From assembly GCF_900109555.1 (NCBI RefSeq), contig NZ_FNZV01000003.1, positions 1 to 64,000 on the forward strand: a DNA stretch of 64,000 bases, given 5' to 3'. This DNA comes from Pacificibacter marinus (lineage in GTDB: Bacteria > Pseudomonadota > Alphaproteobacteria > Rhodobacterales > Rhodobacteraceae). This document shows, in pieces, positions 18,027 to 28,050 of the stretch (positions within the stretch are counted from its first letter, which is position 1; each line of letters begins with the position of its first letter). The notes under the pieces were generated by a model. It saw only the letters and a program-made list of their open reading frames with translations, was not told the origin of the DNA and did not search any database. The translations under genes and the position numbers were made by a program.

Positions 18027-19622
18027 ATGGAACCGGATTTCGACTTATTGGTCATCGGCGGCGGCATAAATGGCTGTGGCATTGCGCGTGATGCGAGTGG
18101 CCGTGGGCTATCTGTGTGTCTGGCTGAGATGAATGACATCGCGTCCGCCACGTCCGCGTCTTCAACCAAACTGTTTCACGGCGGCTTGCGCTATCTCGAA
18201 TATTTTGAATTTCGGCTCGTGCGTGAAGCGCTGATCGAGCGCGAGGTGTTGCTTAAAGCCATGCCGCACATCGCTTGGCCGATGCGCTTTGTATTGCCGT
18301 ATCACAAAAGCATGCGGTTTGATCTGTCGACGCCAACCTCTAAAATTCTCAGCGCTGTCATGCCATGGATGAAGGGGCGTCGCCCAGCTTGGCTGATCCG
18401 ACTTGGGCTTTTTATGTACGATAACCTTGGTGGGCGTGAAATTTTGCCCGGGACGACGCGCCTTGATCTGCGCAGCGCGCCTGAGGGTAAGCCTTTGAAA
18501 AAGCGTTTTGAAAAGGCTTACGAGTATTCTGATTGCTGGGTCGAAGATTCGCGATTGGTTGTTTTGAATGCGCGCGATGCAGAGCAGCGCGGCGCGTCTA
18601 TTCGCACCCGTGAAAAGGTTGTGAGCGCCAATGTGGTGGACGGTGTCTGGCACGTTGAGATGCAAAATACGTTGACTGGCGCGGGGACAAAAGTAACCGC
18701 TGGCATGGTTGTAAATGCGGCTGGCCCGTGGGTCGGGGATGTGTTGCGCGGGACGTTGAAAAGCAATCAACAGGGCAATGTGCGTTTGGTGCGTGGCAGT
18801 CATATTGTAACCAAGCGCTTGTTTGAGCACGACAAATGCTATTTCTTCCAAGGTACCGATGGGCGGATCATTTTTGCGATCCCTTATGAAACGGATTTCA
18901 CGCTGATTGGTACAACCGATGCTGATCATCCTGACCCATCTCAAAAACCAGAATGCACGCCCGAAGAGTGCGACTATTTGATCAATTTCATCAACGAATA
19001 TCTTGAAAACCCGATCGAGGCAGTTGATGTGGTTTGGTCTTATTCAGGGGTTCGTCCGCTGTATGATGATGGCGCAAGCAGTGCTTCTGCCGCGACGCGT
19101 GATTATGTGTTGAAGCTGGATAAAAGTCGCGGTGCCCCGTCTTTGAATGTGTTTGGCGGAAAGATTACGACCTACAGACGTCTTGCCGAAAGTGCGCTTG
19201 ATCTTGTGAGCGAGGTATACCCTAAGACTCCAAAATCATGGACTGCAGGTGTTGCTTTGCCGGGCGGGGATTTTCCTGTCGATGGTGTCGACAATCTGAT
19301 TAAGGCCGCAACGTCGCGGTATCCGTTTTTGACAAATCGTTGGGCAAAACGGCTTGTGCGGGCCTATGGTTGTGAAGTGCACGACATTTTGGGTGATGCA
19401 AATAGTGTTGCAGATTTGGGTGTCGATTTCGGCGCTGACCTGACTGAACGTGAGGTCATCTGGCTGATTGATAAAGAATATGCGCGTTCGGCAGAAGATG
19501 TCGTTTGGCGCCGTTCCAAGCTTGGTCTGCGCATGACAAAAGCGCAAATCACAAACTTGGACATATGGATACAGAGCCATTTGCAGGCGGATCAGTCTGC
19601 AGTCGCTCAGGGAGGGCAATGA
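18027..19622 (+). CDS. glpD: Aerobic glycerol-3-phosphate dehydrogenase
   Basis: A 531-residue FAD enzyme oxidising glycerol-3-phosphate to dihydroxyacetone phosphate at the membrane, passing electrons to quinone. It has the FAD-binding motif LVIGGGINGCGIARDASGRG at residues 8-27, the family segment TKLFHGGLRYLEYFE, IPYETDFTLIGTTD and a C-terminal DAO_C region. The start ATG (MEPDFDLLV) follows GGGAGG at good spacing; the frame extends further upstream without homology. It heads the glycerol operon, one base before the first ABC ATPase gene, divergent from glpR. Confidence 0.95.
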   Translation: MEPDFDLLVIGGGINGCGIARDASGRGLSVCLAEMNDIASATSASSTKLFHGGLRYLEYFEFRLVREALIEREVLLKAMPHIAWPMRFVLPYHKSMRFDLSTPTSKILSAVMPWMKGRRPAWLIRLGLFMYDNLGGREILPGTTRLDLRSAPEGKPLKKRFEKAYEYSDCWVEDSRLVVLNARDAEQRGASIRTREKVVSANVVDGVWHVEMQNTLTGAGTKVTAGMVVNAAGPWVGDVLRGTLKSNQQGNVRLVRGSHIVTKRLFEHDKCYFFQGTDGRIIFAIPYETDFTLIGTTDADHPDPSQKPECTPEECDYLINFINEYLENPIEAVDVVWSYSGVRPLYDDGASSASAATRDYVLKLDKSRGAPSLNVFGGKITTYRRLAESALDLVSEVYPKTPKSWTAGVALPGGDFPVDGVDNLIKAATSRYPFLTNRWAKRLVRAYGCEVHDILGDANSVADLGVDFGADLTEREVIWLIDKEYARSAEDVVWRRSKLGLRMTKAQITNLDIWIQSHLQADQSAVAQGGQ

Positions 19623-19623
19623 T

Positions 19624-20712
19624 ATGACGCTGGAACTACGCAGTGTGTCCAAAGTGGTTGATGGTGTGACGCATATCCATCCAACCAATTTGACGCTGAA
19701 CAAAGGGACGATGAACGTTCTGCTAGGAGCGACGTCATCGGGTAAAACATCATTGATGCGCCTGATGGCGGGTCTTGATGTGCCGACCACAGGGCGTGTG
19801 TTTTGGGATGGAACCGATGTTACAGGGCAGCGGGTCCAAGACCGAAAAGTTGCCATGGTGTACCAGCAATTCATCAATTATCCTTCGATGAATGTTTACA
19901 ATAATATCGCATCGCCTCTGCGTTTGATGGGCAAATCGGCACAAGAAATTGATGTCGCTGTCAAAAAGGCCGCAGACCTGATGCAACTCTCGCCGATGCT
20001 TGATCGCAAGCCATTAGAATTGTCGGGCGGGCAACAACAGCGCTGCGCATTGGCGCGCGCTTTGGTCAAAGACGCTGGACTGGTTTTGTTGGATGAACCG
20101 CTTGCCAACTTGGATTACAAGCTGCGCGAAGAGTTGCGTGTTGAGATCCCTAAAATCTTTGAAGAAGCCGGATCAATTTTCGTTTACGCGACAACCGAAC
20201 CCGAAGAAGCCCTTTTGCTAGGCGGTAACACAGCTGCGCTGTTTGAGGGCAAGGTGACGCAATTTGATTTGACGCCAACCGTATATCGCCACCCGATTGA
20301 TGCCACCACGGCGCGGGTCTTTAGCGATCCGCCGATGAACTTTCTCAATATTGTCAAAGCTGGCAATCAGATCACGTTTGGTGACGGGCAATCCACAGGT
20401 GCATCTGGCGAATTTTCGACCTTGGCTGATGGGCGGTATGTTGCAGGGTTTCGACCAAATCATGTTGAAATTACACAAAAAACTGCAGGCATGATGACGT
20501 TTGCGACACGTTTAATGGTGACGGAATTGACGGGGTCAGAAACCTTTATTCACCTTGATCACCACGGCGACAAATGGGTCGGGTTGGTGCATGGCGTGCA
20601 CAGTCTTGAACTTGGCGCACCGCTGAATGTCTACCTTGATCCAAGCCACGTTTACATTTTCAGCGAGACTGGCGACTTGGTTGCGCCTGCCTCTTACGCG
20701 CAGGCAGCATAG
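19624..20712 (+). CDS. glpS: Glycerol ABC importer ATPase GlpS
   Basis: A 362-residue MalK-like ATPase with a C-terminal regulatory/TOBE-like region. Walker A GATSSGKT is at 35-42, the Q-loop is in VYQQFINYPS, the intact signature LSGGQ at 133-137, and Walker B LVLLDE at 153-158. The H-loop His is replaced by Thr at about 191 (VYATTEPEEA, where MalK has THD). In the rhizobial glycerol system two ATPases, GlpS and GlpT, form a heterodimer; this protein supplies the good signature to the partner's site. It is preceded by GGGAGGG and sits one base after glpD. Confidence 0.88.
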   Translation: MTLELRSVSKVVDGVTHIHPTNLTLNKGTMNVLLGATSSGKTSLMRLMAGLDVPTTGRVFWDGTDVTGQRVQDRKVAMVYQQFINYPSMNVYNNIASPLRLMGKSAQEIDVAVKKAADLMQLSPMLDRKPLELSGGQQQRCALARALVKDAGLVLLDEPLANLDYKLREELRVEIPKIFEEAGSIFVYATTEPEEALLLGGNTAALFEGKVTQFDLTPTVYRHPIDATTARVFSDPPMNFLNIVKAGNQITFGDGQSTGASGEFSTLADGRYVAGFRPNHVEITQKTAGMMTFATRLMVTELTGSETFIHLDHHGDKWVGLVHGVHSLELGAPLNVYLDPSHVYIFSETGDLVAPASYAQAA

Positions 20713-20723
20713 GGAAGTAAACC

Positions 20724-21800
20724 ATGGCAAAAATCACCTTAGATAACCTTGCGCATTCCTATTATCCAAACCCCAAAAGCGAAGATGATTTTGCTTTGAA
20801 GGAATTGAATCACGTTTGGGCAGATGGCGAAGCCTATGCTTTGTTAGGGTCATCGGGCTGCGGCAAATCTACCTTGTTGAACATCATTTCAGGCCTGTTG
20901 CACCCAAGCCAAGGGCGTATTTTGTTTGATGGCGTGGATGTGACAAACGCATCCACCGCGGATCGCAATATCGCGCAAGTGTTTCAGTTTCCTGTCGTTT
21001 ACGACACCATGACAGTGCGCGCGAACCTTGCGTTTCCGTTGAAAAACCGTGGTGCGAGTCCGCAATATATCGCGCAGCGTGTGCAAGAAATCGGTGCGAT
21101 GATCGGCATGGAAGCCGAGCTTGATAAGCGCGCGCGGGGCCTGACTGCGGATGCCAAACAAAAGATCAGCCTAGGTCGCGGTATGGTGCGCGAAGACGTG
21201 AATGCGTTGTTGTTTGACGAACCGCTGACCGTGATCGACCCGCATATGAAATGGGAATTGCGCACACAGTTGAAATCACTGCACCACGAATTTGGCCATA
21301 CGATGATCTATGTGACTCATGACCAAACCGAAGCACTGACCTTCGCTGATAAGGTTGTGGTGATGTACGATGGACGTGTGGTGCAAATCGGTACGCCCGA
21401 AGAGCTGTTCAACAAACCTGAACATACATTTGTTGGCTACTTTATTGGCTCGCCAGGCATGAATGTGATCCCTGCAACTGTGTCTGGCACCACTGCAACT
21501 GTTCACGGGACACAGGTGCAACTTGACCAAGGCTACGGTGATCTGAGCGGCAAAGTTGAGCTTGGAATACGGCCCGAATTTGTCACGTTGACCGAAACCG
21601 ATGGCCTGCCAGTACAAGTGCGCCGGGTGGAAGACGTTGGGCGGCACAAGATTGTGCGCGCCGAGTTGTTTGGCAAAGAGATCAATATTTTGGCCGAAGA
21701 AGGCCAATCGATTTCCCCTGATATGAATCGCATCGCGTTCGATCCAAGTCGAATAAATGTTTATGTCAACGATTGGCTTAAAACTGGAAAGGCTGCCTGA
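20724..21800 (+). CDS. glpT: Glycerol ABC importer ATPase GlpT
   Basis: A 358-residue MalK-like ATPase (this GlpT is the ABC subunit, not the E. coli glycerol-3-phosphate antiporter). Walker A GSSGCGKST is at about 42-50, Walker B ALLFDE at 161-166, and the H-loop is intact (YVTHDQTEAL, His199). The signature is degraded to LTADAKQK at about 140, where LSGGQ is expected. This complements GlpS, which has the opposite defects. The start follows a GGGAAG site 11 bp after glpS, and the last base overlaps the first permease ATG. Confidence 0.88.
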   Translation: MAKITLDNLAHSYYPNPKSEDDFALKELNHVWADGEAYALLGSSGCGKSTLLNIISGLLHPSQGRILFDGVDVTNASTADRNIAQVFQFPVVYDTMTVRANLAFPLKNRGASPQYIAQRVQEIGAMIGMEAELDKRARGLTADAKQKISLGRGMVREDVNALLFDEPLTVIDPHMKWELRTQLKSLHHEFGHTMIYVTHDQTEALTFADKVVVMYDGRVVQIGTPEELFNKPEHTFVGYFIGSPGMNVIPATVSGTTATVHGTQVQLDQGYGDLSGKVELGIRPEFVTLTETDGLPVQVRRVEDVGRHKIVRAELFGKEINILAEEGQSISPDMNRIAFDPSRINVYVNDWLKTGKAA

Positions 21801-22669
21801 TGGAAAAGACTCTTAATCAAAAAGCATGGTTCTTGGTCCTTCCGGTTCTCGTTCTTGTGGCGTTTTCTGCGGTGATCCCGTTGATGACTGTGGTGAACTA
21901 TTCTGTGCAAGATACGTTCGGGAACAACCAGTTCTTTTGGGCCGGCCTAGAATGGTTTGAAGACATGCTGCATTCGGAACGGATGTGGGATGCGCTGGGG
22001 CGTCAGGTGATGTTCTCTGCAATCATTTTAACCATTCAGGTGCCTCTTGGTGTTTTCATTGCGCTGAACATGCCGAAAAGTGGATTTTGGTCTAGCTTTT
22101 GTTTGGTGATGATGTCCTTGCCTTTGTTGATCCCATGGAACGTTGTGGGCACGATTTGGCAGATCTTTGGTCGCGTTGATATCGGGCTTTTGGGCTACAC
22201 GTTGGACGCGCTTGGCATTCCATACAACTACACACAAAACACCATTGCGGCTTGGGCTACGATCATCGTGATGGATGTCTGGCATTGGACATCGCTTGTG
22301 GCGTTGCTGGCATTTGCAGGACTTAAATCCATCCCAGATGCCTATTATCAAGCGGCCAAAATCGACCAAGCCAGCCGATTTGCAATCTTTCGTTACATCG
22401 AGTTGCCAAAGATGATGGGCGTTTTGATGATCGCTATTTTGCTGCGCTTTATGGACAGTTTTATGATCTACACCGAACCGTTCGTTGTGACGGGGGGTGG
22501 GCCTGGCAATGCGACAACGCTGTTGTCCATTGATTTGGTGAAAATGGCGTTGGGTCAGTTTGATCTTGGACCTGCCGCAGCCTTTTCGATCATGTACTAC
22601 CTTGTAATTTTGCTCATTTCTTGGGTGTTCTACACCGTGATGACAACCATAGAAAAAAAGGAGGGATGA
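21800..22669 (+). CDS. glpP: Glycerol ABC importer permease GlpP
   Basis: A 289-residue MalF-type inner-membrane permease with about six transmembrane segments. The ATPase-contact EAA-like loop lies around ALLAFAGLKSIPDAYYQAAKID (middle of the protein), followed by the family's MGVLMIAILLRFMDSF and TGGGPGNATTLLSI. Its ATG overlaps the glpT stop by one base, so translation is coupled. It pairs with GlpQ to form the glycerol channel. Confidence 0.9.
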   Translation: MEKTLNQKAWFLVLPVLVLVAFSAVIPLMTVVNYSVQDTFGNNQFFWAGLEWFEDMLHSERMWDALGRQVMFSAIILTIQVPLGVFIALNMPKSGFWSSFCLVMMSLPLLIPWNVVGTIWQIFGRVDIGLLGYTLDALGIPYNYTQNTIAAWATIIVMDVWHWTSLVALLAFAGLKSIPDAYYQAAKIDQASRFAIFRYIELPKMMGVLMIAILLRFMDSFMIYTEPFVVTGGGPGNATTLLSIDLVKMALGQFDLGPAAAFSIMYYLVILLISWVFYTVMTTIEKKEG

Positions 22670-22672
22670 GCG

Positions 22673-23539
22673 ATGACTGACGCAACCACCACGACTGCGC
22701 CTGAACAAAAATTCGCGGCGCCCCCTAAAAAGCGGATTAAAATCAAAGGGTCCGTCATTGTGATGACCGTCTACTTGCTGTTTTTGATGTTGCCAATCTA
22801 TTGGCTTCTCAACATGAGCTTGAAGACAAATACTGAAATTCTCAATGAGTTCACGCTGTTTCCGCGCAATCTGACCTTTGCCAATTACGCGACAATTCTG
22901 ACGGATGCATCATGGTACAGTGGTTATATCAACTCGATGATTTACGTCGTTATGAACACGGTTATCAGTTTGGCTGTTGCGCTGCCTGCGGCCTATGCGT
23001 TTAGTCGCTATCGGTTTATGGGCGACAACCAGTTGTTCTTTTGGTTGTTGACCAATCGCATGGCACCGCCTGCTGTGTTTGCTTTGCCGTTTTTCCAGCT
23101 CTATTCATCCGTCGGTCTGTTTGACACACATATCGCTGTCGCCTTGGCACATTGTTTGTTTAACGTGCCGTTGGCAGTGTGGATTTTGGAAGGCTTCATG
23201 CGCGGCGTGCCCAAAGAGATTGACGAGACGGCCTATATTGATGGTTACAGCTTTGGCCGGTTTTTCGTGAAAATCTTTACGCCTTTGATTGCCTCAGGCA
23301 TCGGCGTGGCCGCGTTCTTTTGTTTCATGTTTTCGTGGGTTGAATTGCTGCTCAGCCGGACGTTGACGACTGTGGACGCAAAACCCATTGGCGCGATCAT
23401 GACCAGAACGCAAGGGGCTGCTGGTGTCGACTGGGGCGTGTTAGCGGCAGCCGGGATTTTGACGATCGTACCCGGCGCTTTGGTCATTTATTTTGTTCGC
23501 AATTACATCGCCAAAGGCTTTGCCTTGGGCCGCGTGTAA
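22673..23539 (+). CDS. glpQ: Glycerol ABC importer permease GlpQ
   Basis: A 288-residue MalG-type permease. It has a charged N-terminal tail, about six membrane segments, and an EAA-like loop in ILEGFMRGVPKEIDETAYID followed by GYSFGRFFVKIFTPL. GGAGGG precedes the ATG, 3 bases after the glpP stop. GlpQ here is the rhizobial ABC permease name, not the phosphodiesterase of E. coli. It forms the membrane channel together with GlpP. Confidence 0.9.
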   Translation: MTDATTTTAPEQKFAAPPKKRIKIKGSVIVMTVYLLFLMLPIYWLLNMSLKTNTEILNEFTLFPRNLTFANYATILTDASWYSGYINSMIYVVMNTVISLAVALPAAYAFSRYRFMGDNQLFFWLLTNRMAPPAVFALPFFQLYSSVGLFDTHIAVALAHCLFNVPLAVWILEGFMRGVPKEIDETAYIDGYSFGRFFVKIFTPLIASGIGVAAFFCFMFSWVELLLSRTLTTVDAKPIGAIMTRTQGAAGVDWGVLAAAGILTIVPGALVIYFVRNYIAKGFALGRV

Positions 23540-23564
23540 CAGCGCGAAAACGGAGGAGATCGAT

Positions 23565-23837
23565 ATGGATTGGATGGCTTGGACGTGGCCCACCGCCGCA
23601 TTCTTCATCATCATTGGCTGCACTTTGACAGTGTTCACTGTGCTTGCGATCAAGTTTCCAGAGACACCTCGAAAAGGTGTTCTACAAATTGAGACGACCC
23701 GCGGGGACCGTCTCTTTATAACACTCCTCGGCTCTGCTTTTATCAACTTGGCATGGCTGGGACTTGTCGGTGCAAATCAACCATATGCGCTGATTGTGTG
23801 CTTTGCTTATGCGCTCGCGGTGTTCCGCTGGGTGTAG
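23565..23837 (+). CDS. glpU: Small membrane protein of glycerol importer operon (DUF2160, GlpU)
   Basis: A 90-residue protein with two to three hydrophobic segments (WPTAAFFIIIGCTLTVFTVLAI and LFITLLGSAFINLAWLGLVG). This fits the DUF2160 family, found between the permease and binding-protein genes of glycerol ABC operons. An upstream in-frame ATG at 23493 would overlap glpQ; the ATG at 23565 has GGAGGAG before it and is chosen. Its role in transport is not defined. Confidence 0.85.
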   Translation: MDWMAWTWPTAAFFIIIGCTLTVFTVLAIKFPETPRKGVLQIETTRGDRLFITLLGSAFINLAWLGLVGANQPYALIVCFAYALAVFRWV

Positions 23838-23911
23838 GCAAATGGGGCATTGGGTACGCCTAGAGAGGGGCCTGATGTTCAGTCTAAAAACAAATTTCCA
23901 GGGAGGAAATT

Positions 23912-25633
23912 ATGAACCTAACGCTTAAATCGAGTACAGCACTGGCGCTGGCTCTTGGGGTTTTGAGTGCCCCAGCTTTTGCTGATATGGATGCTGCCAA
24001 AGCATTCCTAGACAGTGAAATTAATGGCATGTCTGTTTTGTCACGCGCAGAACAAGAAGCTGAAATGCAGTTTTTTGTCGATGCAGCAGCACCCTATACA
24101 GACCTCGAAATCAAAGTCGTTTCTGAAACGATTGCGACACATGAATATGAAAGCACGGTCTTGGCCCCTGCTTTTGAAGCCATCACCGGCATTAAGATCA
24201 CACACGATTTGATCGGTGAAGGCGATGTTGTTGAAAAGCTGCAAACACAAATGCAGTCTGGCGAGAACATCTATGACGCGTACATCAACGACTCTGATTT
24301 GATCGGTACGCATTGGCGCTACAAACAAGTGCGCAACCTGACTGATTGGATGGTAGGCGAAGGCGCTGCCGTGACACTGCCAACGCTGGATATCGAAGAC
24401 TTTGTTGGTAAATCCTTTACCACTGGGCCAGATGGTAAACTGTACCAGTTGCCAACACAGCAGTTCGCGAACTTGTACTGGTTCCGGTACGATTGGTTCA
24501 ACGACGAGAAAAACAAAGCCGATTTTAAAGCGGCCTATGGCTATGATCTTGGTGTGCCTGTCAACTGGACGGCCTACGAAGACATCGCTGAATTCTTTAC
24601 AGGACGTGACCTAGGTTATCTTGGTGTCGAAGGCGAAGTCTTTGGCAACATGGACTACGGTAAAAAAGACCCGTCTTTGGGCTGGCGCTACACTGACGCG
24701 TGGATGTCCATGGCTGGCATGGGTGATGTGGGTGAACCAAACGGTTTGCCCGTGGATGAATGGGGTATTCGTGTAAACGAAAAATCCCAACCTACAGGAT
24801 CATGTGTCGCACGCGGCGGGGCTACCAACGCGCCTGCAGCAGTCTACGCTGTGACCAAAGCGATTGAATGGCTTGAAAAATACTCACCTCCTGCGGCGGC
24901 TGGTATGACATTCTCTGAAGCTGGCCCAATCCCAGCCCAAGGCAATGTCGCACAGCAAATGTTCTGGTACACTGCCTTTACAGCTGCAACAGTTGAGCCT
25001 GATCTACCTGTGATGAACGAAGACGGCACGCCAAAATGGCGTATGGCGCCATCTCCACACGGTGCATATTGGAAAGACGGCCAAAAAATTGGCTACCAAG
25101 ATGCTGGTTCTTGGACTTTGATGGAATCCACTCCAGTTGATCGTGCGCAGGCTGCTTGGCTTTACGCCCAGTTCGTTGTGTCTAAAACGGTTGATATGAA
25201 AAAGTCTGATGTTGGTTTGACCTTTATCCGCAAATCCACAATCGACTCTGAGCACTTCACAGAGCGCGCGCCACGTCTTGGCGGTTTGGTCGAGTTCTAC
25301 CGCTCACCAGCCAGCAAGCAGTGGTCGCCAACTGGTACAAACGTACCTGACTACCCCAAGTTGGCCCAGTTGTGGTGGCAGAACATCGGCGATGCAATGT
25401 CCGGTGCGAAAACACCACAAGAAGCTTTGGACACATTGTGTGCAGACCAAGAGAAGATCCTCTCACGTCTTGAGCGTGCAGGCGTTCAAGGTGAACTTGG
25501 CCCTGTTCTCAACGAAGAGCAAAGTGCAGAGTACTGGTTCGCCCAGCCGGGTGCGCCATATGCTAAACTTGCCAATGAAGAAGAAGCACCTCAGACCATC
25601 GAATACGATGAGCTGATCAAATCTTGGCAGTAA
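23912..25633 (+). CDS. glpV: Periplasmic glycerol-binding protein GlpV
   Basis: A 573-residue type II solute-binding protein, longer than most (about 420). The signal peptide is MNLTLKSSTALALALGVLSA with cleavage around APAFA-D (residue 24-25). The mature protein carries ITHDLIGEGDVVEKLQTQMQ and LYQLPTQQFANLYWFRYDWF, typical of large glycerol-type binding proteins. CAGGGAGGAA is an excellent ribosome site. It is followed by a strong intrinsic terminator, so much of the transcription of the importer genes probably ends here before glpK. Confidence 0.9.
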   Translation: MNLTLKSSTALALALGVLSAPAFADMDAAKAFLDSEINGMSVLSRAEQEAEMQFFVDAAAPYTDLEIKVVSETIATHEYESTVLAPAFEAITGIKITHDLIGEGDVVEKLQTQMQSGENIYDAYINDSDLIGTHWRYKQVRNLTDWMVGEGAAVTLPTLDIEDFVGKSFTTGPDGKLYQLPTQQFANLYWFRYDWFNDEKNKADFKAAYGYDLGVPVNWTAYEDIAEFFTGRDLGYLGVEGEVFGNMDYGKKDPSLGWRYTDAWMSMAGMGDVGEPNGLPVDEWGIRVNEKSQPTGSCVARGGATNAPAAVYAVTKAIEWLEKYSPPAAAGMTFSEAGPIPAQGNVAQQMFWYTAFTAATVEPDLPVMNEDGTPKWRMAPSPHGAYWKDGQKIGYQDAGSWTLMESTPVDRAQAAWLYAQFVVSKTVDMKKSDVGLTFIRKSTIDSEHFTERAPRLGGLVEFYRSPASKQWSPTGTNVPDYPKLAQLWWQNIGDAMSGAKTPQEALDTLCADQEKILSRLERAGVQGELGPVLNEEQSAEYWFAQPGAPYAKLANEEEAPQTIEYDELIKSWQ

Positions 25634-25653
25634 GTTAAACGATACCATACTTT

Positions 25654-25681
25654 AAAACTGGGCGTTTCGGCGCCCAGTTTT
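25654..25681 (+). terminator. Intrinsic terminator after glpV
   Basis: A perfect 11-bp stem (AAAACTGGGCG paired with CGCCCAGTTTT, loop TTTCGG) lies 20 bp after the glpV stop, with T-rich sequence in the 3' arm. It would cut or dampen transcription before glpK. Confidence 0.85.
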
Positions 25682-25779
25682 GCCAAAATCCTTTTTCTGA
25701 ATGGCTTGCACGGCCCGTCGCAGGTGGTATTTTGACCACCTTTGTACCTTTCAGCCACTTGATATCAGCGAGACACACT

Positions 25780-27273
25780 ATGAAATATGTACTGGCAATC
25801 GACCAAGGGACGACCTCAACCCGTGCGATTTTATTCGATGAATCCCTCGTGCCCGTGGCAAACTCACAAGAAGAATTCCAACAATATTTCCCTCAATCTG
25901 GTTGGGTTGAACATGACCCTAGCGACCTTTGGGGCACCACGGCTGGCACATGCCGCGCAGTGATTGAACGTGCAAATATTGACGCAAAAAATATCGTGTC
26001 CATCGGCATCACCAATCAACGCGAAACGACTTTGGTGTGGAACCGATCCACAGGCCAACCCATTCACAATGCGATTGTTTGGCAAGACCGCCGCACGGCT
26101 GAGTATTGCAAACAACTGCGCGACGAAGGCCATTCCGAAATGTTTGCGGATCGCACCGGTCTTTTGATCGATCCGTATTTTTCCGCAACCAAGCTCAAAT
26201 GGATTTTAGACCACGTTGATGGCGCCCGCGATATGGCGCGCCGTGGTGAACTTATGTTTGGCACCGTGGATACGTTTTTGATCTGGAAACTGACGGGCGG
26301 AACATCGCATGTCACCGACGCCACGAATGCGGCACGCACCATGCTGTACGACATTCGTAAGGGCCGTTGGAGCCAAACGATTTGTAATCTGTTCGATATC
26401 CCAATGGATATGCTGCCAGAGGTCAAAGACAGCGCTGACACATTTGGCGAAAGCCGCGCTGATTTGTTTGGCCGTCCTATTCCGATTTGCGGTGTGGCGG
26501 GGGACCAACAGGCCGCAACGATCGGCCAAGCCTGTTTCGAGCCGGGCATGTTGAAATCTACCTATGGGACGGGGTGTTTCGCTTTGCTGAACACAGGTGA
26601 CACGCCCGTCAGATCAAGCAACAAAATGTTGACAACCATAGCCTATCAGCTTGATGGCAAGCCGACTTATGCACTTGAAGGCTCTATTTTTATTGCTGGC
26701 GCGGTTGTGCAATGGTTGCGCGATGGGTTGAAAATCATTCGCGACGCGTCCGAAACACAGCCCTTGGCAGAGGCCGCGGATGACACGCAATCGTTGATCC
26801 TTGTGCCAGCCTTTACGGGGCTTGGTGCGCCCTATTGGAATCCAGAGTGCCGTGGTGCGGTGTTTGGATTGACGCGCAATTCAGGTCCAAATGAATTCGC
26901 CAAGGCTGCCTTGGAAAGTGTCGGCTTTCAAACGCGGGATCTCTTAGATGCGATGCGCGCAGATTGGGGCGCGTCAGAGGCCACAAGCGTGCTGCGCGTT
27001 GATGGCGGTATGAGTGCTTCGGATTGGACCATGCAATTCTTAGCGGACATCACTGGCGCGCCTGTGGACAGACCTAAAGTGGTGGAAACAACAGCGCTTG
27101 GTGTGGCGTGGCTGGCTGGTATGAAAATTGGTGCGATGCCCGGCCAAGATGAATTCGCCAAACAATGGGCTCTAGATAGACAATTTTCACCCTCAATGGA
27201 TGTGGATGTTCGGGATAAGAAATACGCTAATTGGCAACGTGCCGTGGCCGCGACGATTGGTGTCACAGCCTGA
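25780..27273 (+). CDS. glpK: Glycerol kinase
   Basis: A 497-residue FGGY kinase phosphorylating glycerol to glycerol-3-phosphate in the cytosol, the substrate of GlpD. Motifs are [18 protein letters not shown] at the N-terminus, [38 protein letters not shown] and the C-terminal [20 protein letters not shown]. The ATG at 25780 is chosen because homology begins at [10 protein letters not shown]; an in-frame upstream ATG at 25732 would add 16 unrelated residues. The length matches the family. It lies behind a terminator, so it may have its own promoter or depend on read-through. Confidence 0.95.
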   Translation: MKYVLAIDQGTTSTRAILFDESLVPVANSQEEFQQYFPQSGWVEHDPSDLWGTTAGTCRAVIERANIDAKNIVSIGITNQRETTLVWNRSTGQPIHNAIVWQDRRTAEYCKQLRDEGHSEMFADRTGLLIDPYFSATKLKWILDHVDGARDMARRGELMFGTVDTFLIWKLTGGTSHVTDATNAARTMLYDIRKGRWSQTICNLFDIPMDMLPEVKDSADTFGESRADLFGRPIPICGVAGDQQAATIGQACFEPGMLKSTYGTGCFALLNTGDTPVRSSNKMLTTIAYQLDGKPTYALEGSIFIAGAVVQWLRDGLKIIRDASETQPLAEAADDTQSLILVPAFTGLGAPYWNPECRGAVFGLTRNSGPNEFAKAALESVGFQTRDLLDAMRADWGASEATSVLRVDGGMSASDWTMQFLADITGAPVDRPKVVETTALGVAWLAGMKIGAMPGQDEFAKQWALDRQFSPSMDVDVRDKKYANWQRAVAATIGVTA

Positions 27274-27389
27274 CGCCAAACCGCTGACATTAGATGCGCC
27301 GCACGAAGCCTATGGCGTGCGCCATTTCACACGGCTTTACAGTATGTGAAAGATCACAAGCCGTCTTAATGTGCGTATTTTCAGAGGAA

Positions 27390-27465
<76 letters not shown>

Positions 27466-27500
27466 TGAAACCAATGCAGTTTTGCAACTGCGGTGATCTG

Positions 27501-27525
27501 CGGCGGGCGATGTCGCCCTGCCGCG
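27501..27525. other. GC-rich hairpin between FYDLN gene and tRNA
   Basis: GCGGC and GGGCGA on one side pair with TCGCCC and GCCGC on the other, with a single bulged T and a 2-base apex. It is placed between the FYDLN gene and the downstream tRNA, both on the minus strand. It may mark the 3' end of the first or a processing point. No T-run follows. Confidence 0.35.
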
Positions 27526-27582
27526 CTTGGTATTGTGACTTTGCTTGGAGATCAAGCTAAAAAAGCCGCTTTCGATACGATT

Positions 27583-27891
27583 TTAGCTGTCGTCGTCGTC
27601 AGCTGCAACGTCAGCGATTTCATCAAGTGAAACGTTGTCGTCGTCATCGTCTTCGAGCAGATCATCATCGATATCGATGTCTTCGTCGTCATCGACGACC
27701 AACAGCTCATCGACTTCTTCTTCTGGGTCGGGCGTTTTCTTTTCAGCTACGGCAACGCGCGATTTATTATTCGCGTCAAAGGTCACCACTTCGCCAGTGT
27801 ATGGCGAAACGATTGGGTCTTTGTTGAGGTCGTAAAACCGTTTGCCGCTTGTTGGGCAGAGGCGCTTAACGCCCCATTCTTCGTTGGGCAT
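27583..27891 (-). CDS. FYDLN-acid (TIGR02300) family protein
   Basis: A 102-residue protein. The first half (MPNEEWGVKRLCPTSGKRFY, then DLNKDPIVSPYTG) carries the FYDLN motif at about residue 20 and has the look of a small zinc-ribbon-like fold. The second half is an extreme acidic tail, almost all Asp/Glu with Val, Ile and Leu from about residue 55. This architecture is typical of an alphaproteobacterial family of unknown function. The ATG at 27891 is preceded by AAGGGA; an upstream in-frame ATG at 27957 adds residues not seen in the family. Confidence 0.85.
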   Translation of the reverse strand: MPNEEWGVKRLCPTSGKRFYDLNKDPIVSPYTGEVVTFDANNKSRVAVAEKKTPDPEEEVDELLVVDDDEDIDIDDDLLEDDDDDNVSLDEIADVAADDDDS

Positions 27892-28050
27892 GACAATCCC
27901 TTTCGTCGTGTAGATCCATTTCGGAGATGACGCGCCATGCCATACCATTTGAGACATGTCAAAGGCTTTTCGGATTTATAGGTGTTTTGCTGTGGCCTGT
28001 TGTGAAGCTGAGCGATACTCTGACCATTCAAGCCCTGTATAGGGTGTACA

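Noticed and set aside
18162-18944. 260-codon frame antisense to glpD
   Set aside because: No family resemblance and entirely within a well-identified gene.
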